42,113 nt of DNA. Origin: Candidatus Poribacteria bacterium. GTDB lineage: Bacteria > Poribacteria > WGA-4E > PCPOR2b. This document shows, in pieces, positions 6,945 through 15,000 of this stretch. The stretch is from the NCBI GenBank assembly GCA_003635265.1, contig PYIZ01000014.1, forward strand, positions 1 through 42,113, in the 5' to 3' direction. The stretch's first letter is position 1. The number at the start of each line of letters is the position of its first letter. The notes beneath the pieces were generated by a model, which was not told the DNA's origin, did no database searches, and was given only the letters and a program-made list of their open reading frames with translations. Position numbers and translations under genes: made by a program.

Positions 6945-7502
6945 TCACGCTGCCATTAATAACGTGACTGTCGTCTCCAAAGCCTCCTGCCCGATCCTCA
7001 GTTTCGCGAGTTCAGCCTCACGCTTCACATATAAGACCGTATTCTCAAGGTTCATCGGACTCGGAATCTCTTGGATAATTTTATGCAAGCGTTTGATATC
7101 CGTTTTCTTGAGGCTTGTTTCCTTTTCCACCTCGGCATATAGCTCGTCGGTGTTCTTGGGTGATGTCCGTCGGGGCGTTGATTTTCTCTTTGCCGCTGGT
7201 ACATTTTTCTGCGCAGCACGGGTGGATCGCTTTCGTGTTGTAGCCTTTTTAATTTTTCCGGCTTCGATTGCGTTTATCCCACAATCTTTGCACAGCTTTG
7301 CGGTCACCGGCTCAATTGTCATCGTCACAACCAGATCTGTGATGGACCCGCAAACGTCGCATTCAGTAAGCCCTTCAATATGCGTGAGGATTACCCCCTG
7401 CAGCTTCAGCAGTCTTTCCTTGTCCGCTTTGCTAGTTCGTTCTTGCTCACAGATTTGGATAATCTCTTGCGCTGCCTTTGCAATCTGTTGTAAATCAGTC
7501 AT
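6945..7502 (-). CDS. Zinc-ribbon protein with lysine/arginine-rich histone-like linker (unrecognised)
   Basis: A 185-residue protein I do not recognise. Residues 1-45 are helical. A CDVC...CKDC pair (about 49-77) looks like a zinc ribbon. Residues about 84-115 are very basic and Ala/Pro/Ser-rich (TTRKRSTRAAQKNVPAAKRK), like the tails of bacterial histone H1-like proteins. The C-terminal third is helical (LKKTDIKRLHKIIQEIP). Nucleic-acid binding is a reasonable guess. The ATG has AGGAGG seven bases upstream. A sigma70-like promoter overlapped by a perfect palindrome precedes it, so it is probably controlled by a dimeric repressor, possibly itself. Single-gene unit. Confidence 0.75.
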   Translation of the reverse strand: MTDLQQIAKAAQEIIQICEQERTSKADKERLLKLQGVILTHIEGLTECDVCGSITDLVVTMTIEPVTAKLCKDCGINAIEAGKIKKATTRKRSTRAAQKNVPAAKRKSTPRRTSPKNTDELYAEVEKETSLKKTDIKRLHKIIQEIPSPMNLENTVLYVKREAELAKLRIGQEALETTVTLLMAA

Positions 7503-7523
7503 GTGAAACCTCCTGTCGGTTAA

Positions 7524-7553
7524 ATTATCGAACTGTTACATATATTGTAACAA
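7524..7553 (-). promoter_or_regulatory. Promoter with overlapping palindromic operator
   Basis: On the minus strand TTGTTA (7548-7553), an 18-nt spacer, and GATAAT (7524-7529). The perfect palindrome TGTTACATATATTGTAACA (7534-7552, 7-bp arms, 5-bp centre) covers most of the -35 box and spacer, the classical position for a repressor site. The zinc-ribbon gene starts at 7502, with its AGGAGG only about ten bases past the -10 box, so the leader is very short. Confidence 0.5.
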
Positions 7554-7636
7554 ATAGAAGTGTTTCTGTCAAGCGTTAAGACTGATTTAAGGGGTGATTT
7601 TTCTCGTTCCGTTTGCGAATTATCACGGATTATGTT

Positions 7637-9205
7637 TTACGTCTCACGGCTGTCCTTGTAGAGCTTGTATTCCAAGCTATCCGTGAGGGCTTCCCAGCTT
7701 GCCTGTATGATGTTTTCCGATACGCCAACCGTACCCCAATGCTCCCTTCCATCGCTTGCTTCGATCAGTACCCGCACTTTTGCGGCGGTGCCGGCTTGGG
7801 TGTCCAGAACGCGTACCTTATAGTCGGTCAAATGGACATCCTGTAGCGAAGGATAGAAACGCTCAAGTGCTTTGCGCAGGGCGCTGTCGAGGGCATTGAC
7901 GGGACCATCGCCATCAGCGGCGGTGTGTTCGACCTCGCCATCGGGTGCCATTACTTTAATTGTCGCTTCAGACCGGATGCCGTGGTCCTTGACTTTTTCA
8001 ATAATCACGCGGAATCCGAGCAGATCGAAAAATGGCTGATAGCCGTCCAAGAGTGTACGGGTCAGCAGTTCAAATGACGCATCGGCGGCTTCATATTGAT
8101 AGCCCTCATTTTCCGCCTCTTTCAACCGATCGAAAAGGGCGATGACTTCTGGTGAATTCTTGTCGTAATCTGGATAGTGTCTTTCGATCTTTTTCAGGAT
8201 AGCACTTTTACCAGCCTGATCTGAGATCAGGATACGTTGCTCGTTGCCGACCAGTTCTGGATCGATATGTTCAAAGGTGCGTGGATTCTTGCGCACAGCG
8301 TCAATGTGCATACCGCCTTTGTGGGCAAAGGCGGAGCTCCCGACATACGGCTGACGCTCGTCGTGCGGCAGGTTTGCCAATTCGCTTATGAGGCGCGATG
8401 TTTCTGTCAGTTGGCTGAGTCCCTCCTCGCTGATGCAGTCGATCCCCAGTTTGAGTTTGAGCGTCGGGATGATAGAAGCGAGATTTGCATTGCCGCAGCG
8501 TTCACCGTAGCCGTTGAACGTCCCCTGTATATGGGCTGCCCCTGCTTGCACAGCAAGAACGGTGTTTGCGACCCCTACTCCAGCATCGTTATGGGTGTGG
8601 ATGCCGACCGGCAGATCAATCTCCGCCATGACCGCCCGTACACCTTCCTGAATTTCTAGAGGCAGTCGCCCTCCGTTCGTATCGCATAACACGACGCATC
8701 TAGCACCGCCCCTTGCTGCCGCTTTGAGTGTTTGCAGGGCGTAATCCGGCTGATCGTCATAACCATCAAAGAAGTGTTCTGCGTCGTAGATGACCTCGCG
8801 TCCGCTCTCGACCAGAAAACGGACTGAGCTTTCGATGAGTTCGATGTTTTCCTGTGCTGTAACACGAAGCACGTCTGTGGCGTGGAGTTCCCAACTCTTT
8901 CCGAAAATCGTGACAGTGCGGGCACCTGTGTCCAGTAGCGCTAGCAGGTTGGGGTCTTCGCTGGGTTGATAGCGGGGATGGCGCGTACTGCCGAAAGGCA
9001 CAACCTCTGCTTGCTGGAGTTCAAGCGACTTCGCACCTTTGAAGAATTCCATATCTTTTGGATTCGAGCCGGGATATCCGCCTTCGATGTAATGGATGCC
9101 CAGACGGTCAAGGGCTTTGATAATAAGCAGCTTGTCCTCAACCGAGAAAGCGACCCCTTCCCCTTGGTTCCCGTCTCTGAGTGTTGTATCGTAAAGTTCA
9201 AGCAT
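7637..9205 (-). CDS. cimA: (R)-citramalate synthase
   Basis: A 522-residue member of the alpha-isopropylmalate/citramalate/homocitrate synthase family. The TIM barrel opens with LYDTTLRDGNQGEGVAFSVE and carries YIEGGYPGSNPKD, CDTNGGRLP and the metal-binding GIHTHNDAGVGVAN. The Gly-rich NGYGERCGNANL and the linker FAHKGGMHIDAVRKNP follow. The C-terminal regulatory domain (about 385-520) ends with GTVGVSENIIQASWEALTDS. The long form with this start and the SRHP-type motif FGSTRHPRYQPSEDP is typical of CimA, which condenses acetyl-CoA and pyruvate for isoleucine synthesis independent of threonine. AGGAGG precedes the ATG. A close alternative is a LeuA2-type synthase. Confidence 0.9.
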   Translation of the reverse strand: MLELYDTTLRDGNQGEGVAFSVEDKLLIIKALDRLGIHYIEGGYPGSNPKDMEFFKGAKSLELQQAEVVPFGSTRHPRYQPSEDPNLLALLDTGARTVTIFGKSWELHATDVLRVTAQENIELIESSVRFLVESGREVIYDAEHFFDGYDDQPDYALQTLKAAARGGARCVVLCDTNGGRLPLEIQEGVRAVMAEIDLPVGIHTHNDAGVGVANTVLAVQAGAAHIQGTFNGYGERCGNANLASIIPTLKLKLGIDCISEEGLSQLTETSRLISELANLPHDERQPYVGSSAFAHKGGMHIDAVRKNPRTFEHIDPELVGNEQRILISDQAGKSAILKKIERHYPDYDKNSPEVIALFDRLKEAENEGYQYEAADASFELLTRTLLDGYQPFFDLLGFRVIIEKVKDHGIRSEATIKVMAPDGEVEHTAADGDGPVNALDSALRKALERFYPSLQDVHLTDYKVRVLDTQAGTAAKVRVLIEASDGREHWGTVGVSENIIQASWEALTDSLEYKLYKDSRET

Positions 9206-9243
9206 ATCGCTTGTGTTTCCTCCTCGTATGCAGATGCTGTGTA

Positions 9244-9561
9244 TTATGTTCCCATCTGTAACTGGTGTGATTTTGCCATTGCGTCTTCCGCTTCCTGAAT
9301 CATCCCTTTGCGCTGGTAACAGATCGATAAACTGGTGTAATTAAGGGGGTCGGTCGGGTCAACCTCAATTGCCTTTTTGATTGCCTCAATCGCCTCGTCA
9401 TATCTGCTCATCCGTTCGTATGCGTGTCCAAGCCCAATATGTCCGTCCACATAATCGGGGTACTGTTTGAGGAGTGTATTGAACGCAGCAACCGCCTCGT
9501 CAAGTTCGTTGTTCCCAAAATGTGTTAGAGCCTGATCGTAAAGTTCCTCTTTTGTCGCCAT
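9244..9561 (-). CDS. Small TPR protein
   Basis: A 105-residue protein made of about three tetratricopeptide repeats: LYDQALTHFGNNELDEAVAA, then YVDGHIGLGHAYERMSRYDE, then LNYTSLSICYQRKGMIQEAE. No signal peptide or other domain. It is a protein-interaction module of unknown partner. It lies 38 bp upstream of cimA on the same strand and may be cotranscribed. Confidence 0.85.
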   Translation of the reverse strand: MATKEELYDQALTHFGNNELDEAVAAFNTLLKQYPDYVDGHIGLGHAYERMSRYDEAIEAIKKAIEVDPTDPLNYTSLSICYQRKGMIQEAEDAMAKSHQLQMGT

Positions 9562-9733
9562 GTTTTCTCTCGCTTTCGGTTATCCTGACGCGTCGGGATC
9601 CCGCTCCCGTTCGATTCATGTGAAGAAGTTGTCTGATTAGTAGATAACTCATTCATTATACTTTTGGTTCGCGGGAATGTCAAGGTGGGAGGGATGAATA
9701 CAGAAATATACAGATGTGCATCGGATTCACCGT

Positions 9734-9762
9734 TTGACTCAGATCGGCAACTATGCTATAAT
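9734..9762 (+). promoter_or_regulatory. Strong sigma70-type promoter for the aldolase gene
   Basis: TTGACT (9734-9739), a 17-nt spacer, and a perfect TATAAT (9757-9762), 79 bp upstream of the ATG at 9841. Near-consensus boxes with ideal spacing make this the clearest promoter in the window. Confidence 0.75.
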
Positions 9763-9840
9763 TTTTTCTTAGTATTGATGAATCTTTTGAGCGATTGAAA
9801 TCGCAACGACGAACTAGTCATTTTTTTAGAGAGGTTAACT

Positions 9841-10719
9841 ATGCCGAAGCGAGTGAATAAAGCAATTGAGTTACTTGAGCAAGATCAGCCCGTCTACTAC
9901 ACAGGCAGCCACATAAGCGCCAATCTCACCTATGAGGCTGGCAAGGAGATGGCAAAAACATGGGCAGACTACATCAACATCGGTATGGAGCATGGTCCCC
10001 TCGATTTGGTAGGGCTGGGGAATTTTATGCGCGGGCTTGTGGACGGTGGACCGACCAATAGCGGTCACCTGACGCCGGCGGTCGTCGTCGAGTTGCCGAT
10101 GGACGGTTCAAGTCCCGATGTTATGCGAGCGAATGCGTGGCAGCTCAGGCAGCTATTGGCGTTAGGTGTACATGGTCTGCTCCTGTGCCATGCGGAGTCG
10201 CCGGAGGCGGTAAAGGCATTTGTCGAATGCTGCCGGTATCCGTTCCAGACGATTGGTGTTGGGACGCAGCTAGATGTCGGCCGCAGGGGTTCAGCAGGAC
10301 AGGGAGCTGCCGCACCCATTTGGGGCATTTCTGTCGATGATTACCTAGGAAAAGCTGACCCTTGGCCCCTGAATCCCGATGGTGAACTTATGCTTGGGCT
10401 GAAGATCGAAAATGTACGGGCAATCGCTAATACCGAAATGACGCTTCGGGTGCCCGGCATCGCCTTTGCCGAATGGGGACCTGGGGACCTCGGTATGTCG
10501 TTCGGTTACAAGAACACCCCAAGTCCACGGCCGCCTGAAATGACTGAAGCGAGAGAACGGGTATACACTGCATGTAAGGAGACGGGTGTCGCGTTCTTGG
10601 AAGGTGGTAGTATAGAGACGCTTCCAGAGAGAATTGATGGAGGTGTGAGGATTATGGGCGGCAGTCCTGAAATAGCGGAGGCTGGCAGGGCGTATAGCGG
10701 TAGGACCATGCCTGTTTAA
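9841..10719 (+). CDS. HpcH/HpaI aldolase/citrate lyase-family protein
   Basis: A 292-residue class II aldolase-like TIM barrel. Family marks include a stretch starting ADYINIGMEHGPLD, then VHGLLLCHAESPEAVKAFV, the metal-site Glu in LMLGLKIENVRAI and GIAFAEWGPGDLGMSFG, which corresponds to the conserved acidic residue and G-P-x-D-L motif of HpaI-type aldolases. Such enzymes split or form 2-keto-3-deoxy acids with pyruvate; the true substrate here is unknown. The ATG follows AGAGAGG. A hairpin (10740-10770) separates it from the downstream dioxygenase gene on the same strand. Confidence 0.85.
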   Translation: MPKRVNKAIELLEQDQPVYYTGSHISANLTYEAGKEMAKTWADYINIGMEHGPLDLVGLGNFMRGLVDGGPTNSGHLTPAVVVELPMDGSSPDVMRANAWQLRQLLALGVHGLLLCHAESPEAVKAFVECCRYPFQTIGVGTQLDVGRRGSAGQGAAAPIWGISVDDYLGKADPWPLNPDGELMLGLKIENVRAIANTEMTLRVPGIAFAEWGPGDLGMSFGYKNTPSPRPPEMTEARERVYTACKETGVAFLEGGSIETLPERIDGGVRIMGGSPEIAEAGRAYSGRTMPV

Positions 10720-10739
10720 GTTGAGAATGTGGATTGTCG

Positions 10740-10770
10740 GACGGGGCGCGTGTGTATGCCGCGCCCTGTC
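10740..10770 (+). repeat. GC-rich hairpin between aldolase and PhyH genes
   Basis: GACGGGGCGCG (10740-10750) pairs with CGCGCCCTGTC (10760-10770) around a 9-nt loop, 11 bp with one G-U in RNA. It starts 20 bp after the aldolase stop. No T-run follows, so it may stabilise mRNA ends or pause polymerase rather than terminate fully. Confidence 0.5.
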
Positions 10771-10815
10771 ATGAAGTGTGAAAAATCTTACATCTCACGC
10801 TTCACGGAGACATAG

Positions 10816-11571
10816 ATGAACAGTGATGTCAAAGCGGCAATAGATTGTTTGACGACCTACGGCTACTGCCTGCTTGAGGATCGTATCCCCGAAGACACAG
10901 CACGCAGCATGGCGGAACGATTCCTCGAATTGCACACCGACCCGAAGTGCCAAATTTACAATACGGGTGATCAATACTATCAGACGTTGTTTGGCATGAT
11001 GAATCTGGATGATCGTGTTTGGAGGTGTGCCAGCCATCCGGACACGGTGGCGGTTGCGCGGTATTTTCTGGGGGAGAACTGTCGGGTGGTCGAGGCGTGC
11101 TCGAAGCCGACTTGGCCCGGTGCGCCGGGACAGCATCTGCATGTGGATTCTGCTCGTGAGTTTCATGAGGTGCCGGATGTGCCGTGGATTATCAACAGTA
11201 TCTGGATGCTGACGGATTTCACGGTAGAGAATGGTGCAACAGGTGTCGTGCCCATGAGTCACCGTTCACGTCGGAAGACCCCGCCATCGGACATCACCCC
11301 GGATAGCCCGCTAATCAAGCCGATTACTGGCAAAGCAGGCTCGGTTATTATGTGGCATGGTGGCACCTATCACCAAGCTCGTGCAAATACAAGCGATCAG
11401 ATTCGCGTCGGATTGAATATCGCCTACTACCCACCGTGGTTCAACAACTGGATTGAAGGCGGTCATCAGCCGATTTGGCCCGAAACGTATGAGCGGATGC
11501 CGCCGGAGATGCAGCAACTGTGTCCCGGTCTTTTGGGACATAACCGTACGGATAGGTACGAGACGTTATAA
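10816..11571 (+). CDS. Phytanoyl-CoA dioxygenase (PhyH)-family Fe(II)/2-oxoglutarate oxygenase, first copy
   Basis: A 251-residue double-stranded beta-helix oxygenase. The iron site is HLHVDSA (HxD) with the distal His in IMWHGGTYHQARANTS and a downstream Arg-Val-Gly-Leu-Asn that fits the 2-oxoglutarate-binding Arg. INSIWMLTDFTVENGATGVV and PMSHR are typical PhyH-family core elements. It is not a close match to human phytanoyl-CoA hydroxylase, and bacterial members act on many small molecules, so the substrate is open. GGAGACATAG precedes the ATG. Position after the HpcH/HpaI aldolase suggests a joint catabolic step. Confidence 0.9.
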   Translation: MNSDVKAAIDCLTTYGYCLLEDRIPEDTARSMAERFLELHTDPKCQIYNTGDQYYQTLFGMMNLDDRVWRCASHPDTVAVARYFLGENCRVVEACSKPTWPGAPGQHLHVDSAREFHEVPDVPWIINSIWMLTDFTVENGATGVVPMSHRSRRKTPPSDITPDSPLIKPITGKAGSVIMWHGGTYHQARANTSDQIRVGLNIAYYPPWFNNWIEGGHQPIWPETYERMPPEMQQLCPGLLGHNRTDRYETL

Positions 11572-11588
11572 CTGCGTTAGTTCATTGG

Positions 11589-11608
11589 TTCACTAGTACA
11601 TTAGTGAA
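11589..11608. repeat. 7-bp inverted repeat between convergent genes
   Basis: TTCACTA (11589-11595) and TAGTGAA (11602-11608) around a 6-nt loop, just after the PhyH stop at 11571 and before the sialidase-like stop at 11679. It belongs to a GTTCATTGGTTCA-type string that also shows up near 4350, 16490 and 16610. It could act as a weak bidirectional transcript end, but there is no T-run. Confidence 0.35.
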
Positions 11609-11678
11609 TCCTTGAACGATGGGGAAACAATATCCTCATCAACTAGCATCACAGATTTTGTAGACCACGACCGCCCAT

Positions 11679-12956
11679 CTAATCGCCACCCTCCATCAAC
11701 CACTCCAAGTTAAACCGTGCCACGCTAATCTTTTCCCTGTCGCGCACTACTCCGTTGGTATACAGACAGAGGATTGTCCCATCTGCTGTCACCGCGAGGT
11801 CGGAATACCGTGACAGTCCTCGTTCAACCCTACGTGAAAAGTCCCAACTCCTGCCTTCATCGCGACTGATGCGGATTGTCATATCTTTTGTCGGTGATGG
11901 ACTGGAAAATAGGAGAAGGTCTTCACTTCCTGCCTCGCCTCCACGGTAGCGGATTAGTCCCGCGTGGAGATTCGCGTCCGGTAGCTCTTCGTGCTGACCA
12001 TGTTCACAGAAGGTTTCACCGTAATCGCTGCTGCGTGCGAAGTGTCGCTTGCCGGTGGCGAGTGTGTTCTTGCGGTAACTAACATAGATCCCATTCCTTG
12101 CAGTCTCTACGAGGCTGACCTCATCTGAGCCTTCGGGCAGGACAGCACCCACCTTCCAGCTCTGCCCGTGGTCATCGCTGTACAACAAGCCGCCACGAAC
12201 TCCTGGCACCTGCCCCGGTTCGCCTTCCTTGTAAAGAAACGCCGGTATGATCAACCGTCCCTTGTGGGGACCAACAGCAAGCTGGATGCCGTGGACACAG
12301 TTGTTGGGCCACCCTACCCAACCATCGGCGTTCGGTTCCGGGCTTACATAGAGGGGATCAGACCAACTCCGTCCTTGATCGGTGCTTTTGAGGAGATAGA
12401 AACCGCCGCCCTGTTTGGCGTGTTCGCTGAAGTAACCTAGGTCGTCCAAGATGTCAGCGGGCATCTTCCAGAACGCCACGAATACAGCACCCGTCGTGCA
12501 GTCCTCAAAGATGGGACCGAGATAGGTGAAAGCCCCCTCCTCCTCGAAGATGACCTTCTGCCGCCCCCAAGTCGCGCCGCTGTCCTCGCTGCGTGACATC
12601 AGGATGTCAACTTGATTGCCGCCGTCCCCCATCGAACCGTGTCGTTTTTGACAAACGGCGATTGCTGTTCCTTGTGTCGTGACAATCAACCCCGGTAGAT
12701 GGACACCGAACCCGTCGTAGTCGTGATACTTCAATGCTGAAAGATCCACCTCGATCGGCATATCGGCGAGGGCTTTCCTCTCCTCTCTGGTCAGCCCTGT
12801 CAGATGGATGAGGACAGATTTTGGCTCGCGTGTGCTGTAGTAGATTTGGGCGCTGGCGCGCTCCGCCCGCTCCCAACGGTGGGCAGGGGCTTGCGCTAAT
12901 TCTTCGCCCTGTCCGGGCAGAAATACGTCGATTTTTTCAAAGAATGTCTCGCTCAT
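11679..12956 (-). CDS. Sialidase-like Asp-box (BNR) beta-propeller protein
   Basis: A 425-residue protein with five Asp boxes of the S-x-D-x-G-x-x-W type: RSEDSGATWG, STDQGRSWSD, YSDDHGQSWKV, RSSDYGETFCE and SRDEGRSWDF. This spacing is that of the six-bladed exo-alpha-sialidase fold. Conserved features include GLIVTTQGTAIAVCQKRHGS and WPNNCVHGIQLAVGPHKGRL. No signal peptide is seen, so it may act on imported sugars. Sialidase activity is only one possibility among glycosidases that share the fold. It is 30 bp downstream of a small membrane-protein gene and may be cotranscribed. Confidence 0.8.
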   Translation of the reverse strand: MSETFFEKIDVFLPGQGEELAQAPAHRWERAERASAQIYYSTREPKSVLIHLTGLTREERKALADMPIEVDLSALKYHDYDGFGVHLPGLIVTTQGTAIAVCQKRHGSMGDGGNQVDILMSRSEDSGATWGRQKVIFEEEGAFTYLGPIFEDCTTGAVFVAFWKMPADILDDLGYFSEHAKQGGGFYLLKSTDQGRSWSDPLYVSPEPNADGWVGWPNNCVHGIQLAVGPHKGRLIIPAFLYKEGEPGQVPGVRGGLLYSDDHGQSWKVGAVLPEGSDEVSLVETARNGIYVSYRKNTLATGKRHFARSSDYGETFCEHGQHEELPDANLHAGLIRYRGGEAGSEDLLLFSSPSPTKDMTIRISRDEGRSWDFSRRVERGLSRYSDLAVTADGTILCLYTNGVVRDREKISVARFNLEWLMEGGD

Positions 12957-12986
12957 GTTTTCTTGTCCCTCACCAGCAGTGATATG

Positions 12987-13385
12987 TTAGGCAGCTCCAG
13001 TTTTAAAGAACCAAAACAGGTAGGCACAGACAAATACGATCCACATCCAAGCAATCGTTTTCATCACACGGCTTGGCCAACCTCTTTTTGTGAAATGCCA
13101 TGCAATATGATTGAATAGTACCATCAACAGTGTTATGGGAGCAAGGTAGGAGTGATAATTATAACTTTGCGGGGGCAGTACAATTATGTACCCGATGAAC
13201 ACAAACAGAAGAAATCCCAGCATAACATATTTATAACTGAACGCTGTGGAAACTATGCCTCGTCTCCGTTTTGACTCCTTGTCCTTTTCAATTTGGAGGC
13301 TCTCTCTAAGCACTCGCTGCCGTTCCTGCTCGTCCTGAATTTTCCCTTGTAGTTGCTCTTTTTGAGTATCGGTGAAGGTCTTCAT
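12987..13385 (-). CDS. Small membrane protein with charged N-terminal helix (unrecognised)
   Basis: A 132-residue protein. Residues 1-45 form a highly charged helix (KEQLQGKIQDEQERQRVLRE, KEQ/KDK-rich), followed by three hydrophobic segments: YKYVMLGFLLFVFIGYIIVL, SYLAPITLLMVLFNHIAWHF and IAWMWIVFVCAYLFWFF. I do not recognise the family. GGGAGA precedes the ATG. It sits between a zinc-ribbon gene (19 bp) and the sialidase-like gene (30 bp), all on the minus strand. Confidence 0.75.
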   Translation of the reverse strand: MKTFTDTQKEQLQGKIQDEQERQRVLRESLQIEKDKESKRRRGIVSTAFSYKYVMLGFLLFVFIGYIIVLPPQSYNYHSYLAPITLLMVLFNHIAWHFTKRGWPSRVMKTIAWMWIVFVCAYLFWFFKTGAA

Positions 13386-13404
13386 GGGAAATTATCTCCC
13401 AATG

Positions 13405-13614
13405 TCAATTGGTGAAGAAATCAAAGATGTTACTCAGGCGCGAGGTATCTGCCCTGTAGACCTCGGTGTATTGGCATTGTGTACATGAAACGGTGGTAAA
13501 CTTTTTGTTCTGGACATCGAACAATTTGGCGAGTGTACCACCTGTTGCTTGGAAAATATCTGTTTCAAATTCAACATTGTCGCATTTGGGACATTTCCAT
13601 TTTTCGTGTCGCAT
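13405..13614 (-). CDS. Small zinc-ribbon protein (DUF2082-like)
   Basis: A 69-residue protein with two CxxC pairs, KWKCPKCDNVEFE and VSCTQCQYTEVYR, flanking a Gly/Phe-rich middle (FQATGGTLAKLFDVQNKKF). This layout matches the small family of predicted nucleic-acid-binding Zn-ribbon proteins (DUF2082). AAGGAG lies nine bases before the ATG. First gene of a likely unit with the membrane protein and the sialidase-like gene. Confidence 0.8.
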   Translation of the reverse strand: MRHEKWKCPKCDNVEFETDIFQATGGTLAKLFDVQNKKFTTVSCTQCQYTEVYRADTSRLSNIFDFFTN

Positions 13615-13768
13615 AATCGCTTTCTCCTTTTGTTAGTTTGCATTCTGGACTGGAATAGCCTATATGATAGCACGAATCCAAGAAAGCAAGACAAAGAAAC
13701 GCAGATTTGCCTCGCTAGGACTATTTATGATATTGTAAACGAGCGAAGTCAGGGACCTTGTTTACGGA

Positions 13769-13827
13769 GTTACGGCACCTGTTCCGCAAGGCGGAATCCC
13801 GATGAATCGGGACGTGTGCCTACTACT
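13769..13827. repeat. Variable hairpin repeat, copy 1
   Basis: GTTAC + GGCAC (13774-13778) pairs with GTGCC (13816-13820) + TACTACT. The interior carries two further small hairpins, CCGCAAGGCGG and TCCCGATGAATCGGGA. The outer frame is the same as in copy 2. Confidence 0.5.
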
Positions 13828-14144
13828 TTTCTAGAATTCACCGTAATTTTCGGTTTTCTCTCTGTTTGAGCGGTGCGTCGGGATTCGGAGATCCCTCCTC
13901 AATAAATCGGGCTGCAGGCACCTACAGGAGAATTAAATACCGTTATTCGCTCCCCATTTTTCTGGACGCGCCGGAGTGTGCTATGATACAATCGGTTTCG
14001 TGAGTGTTGGGTTTCACTCTCGCTATCTGTGAGAACATAGCATTAAGAGGGAAAAACTCAACTCTCTTTGGTAGATAGATACTTCCAACCGTTCAACCCA
14101 ACCTACGATGCTGTCGTCTCGCTGGGAATTTAACGAAACAGAAG

Positions 14145-14172
14145 TTACGGCATACGGAGTATGCCTACTACT
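14145..14172. repeat. Variable hairpin repeat, copy 2, in the leader of the second PhyH gene
   Basis: GTTAC + GGCATAC (14149-14155), loop GGA, GTATGCC (14159-14165) + TACTACT. The stem is a perfect 7-bp hairpin ending 22 bases before the start at 14188, so in mRNA it would lie next to the ribosome-binding site. Confidence 0.55.
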
Positions 14173-14187
14173 ATCAACGGAGGATTC

Positions 14188-15000
14188 ATGACTGCACAAT
14201 GTGAAGATATAGATTTTGATCTAAAGATAGCCGAGTTTAGAATCAACGGTTATGCGGTGATAGAGGATGTGCTGTCGGTTGAAACCGTAGATCGCATCCG
14301 AGAGGCGTTCCTACCGATGTTAGAGCATGTCAGGACGCGCGAAACTGGCTTTGCCGAGAAAGAGTGGGGCGATTTGCGCACAGGCTTTGGCCGTCAACAA
14401 CTCATCAACCGCTACACGCTGACTATTCCGTGGGTGCCGCCATTCGCCGATCCGGAGGTGTATGAGAATCCGGTCATTCTGGAGTTTCTCAAGCGTTATT
14501 GGGGCAAGGACGATTTTTATATTAGGTGTCTTCACTCTAATAACCCTTACCCGGGGAGCGAGTTTCAGCATTGGCACAGAGATACCGGACTGGCACGGGA
14601 GATTCCGCATGTAGGGCTTGATACCTGCCCGATATTGGGCGTCAAGTTTCCGCTCGTGGATACTTCAGAGGAGAATGGTAGTATTGAGGTGCTGCCATCA
14701 ACGCAGTACATCGCCAATCCTGATCTAGAGGGACGTTACGATGAAGTGCTGACGCAAGGCGATTTTCCGTCTGCCCGTCGACTCAACATGAAAAAAGGCA
14801 CCATATGGATACAGGATGTCCGCACATTGCACCGTGGCACGCCTAACGCCTCCAACGGACCGCGTCCCGAAATTGTGGTTTGCTACGGACTCTCTTGGCT
14901 TAGTATTGGTCATGCGGTGAAAGTGCCACCGGAGACGTATGAGGGACTTTCGGAGCGGGCACGGAAGCTGTTTGAATTTTGTGACGTTGTTGATTATTGA
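14188..15000 (+). CDS. PhyH-family Fe(II)/2-oxoglutarate oxygenase, second copy
   Basis: About 270 residues. The start is placed at ATG 14188 because GGAGG (in AACGGAGGATTC) sits just before it; an in-frame ATG at 14161 lies inside a repeat hairpin and has no ribosome-binding site. The iron site is FQHWHRDTGLA (HxD) with the distal His in VRTLHRGTPNAS and the 2-oxoglutarate Arg in GPRPEIVVCYGL. The core reads GVKFPLVDTSEENGSIEVLP. Sequence differs clearly from the other two PhyH proteins here, so these are old paralogs or separate acquisitions. It ends by overlapping the convergent sulfatase gene by 7 bp. Confidence 0.88.
   Translation: MTAQCEDIDFDLKIAEFRINGYAVIEDVLSVETVDRIREAFLPMLEHVRTRETGFAEKEWGDLRTGFGRQQLINRYTLTIPWVPPFADPEVYENPVILEFLKRYWGKDDFYIRCLHSNNPYPGSEFQHWHRDTGLAREIPHVGLDTCPILGVKFPLVDTSEENGSIEVLPSTQYIANPDLEGRYDEVLTQGDFPSARRLNMKKGTIWIQDVRTLHRGTPNASNGPRPEIVVCYGLSWLSIGHAVKVPPETYEGLSERARKLFEFCDVVDY

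Larger units (their letters stand above)
13615..14187. other. Gene-free interval with variable hairpin repeats
   Basis: About 570 bases without a credible gene between divergent transcription units. They hold two copies of a repeat with conserved outer bases GTTACGGCA and TGCCTACTACT but different hairpin interiors (13769-13827 and 14145-14172). Also present is a small exact palindrome TCCCGATGAATCGGGA (13797-13812) and the string ACAGGAGAATTAAATA near 13925, which resembles the ribosome-binding region at 21963 but has no gene after it. Confidence 0.6.

Noticed and set aside
6964..7506. A 180-codon plus-strand frame opposite the zinc-ribbon gene
   Set aside because: Its product is Ser/Phe/Ile-rich without family features, whereas the minus-strand frame has an ideal AGGAGG, CxxC pairs and a promoter.
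14161..14187. ATG at 14161 as the start of the second PhyH gene
   Set aside because: It lies within a repeat hairpin and lacks a ribosome-binding site; GGAGG is placed correctly for the ATG at 14188.
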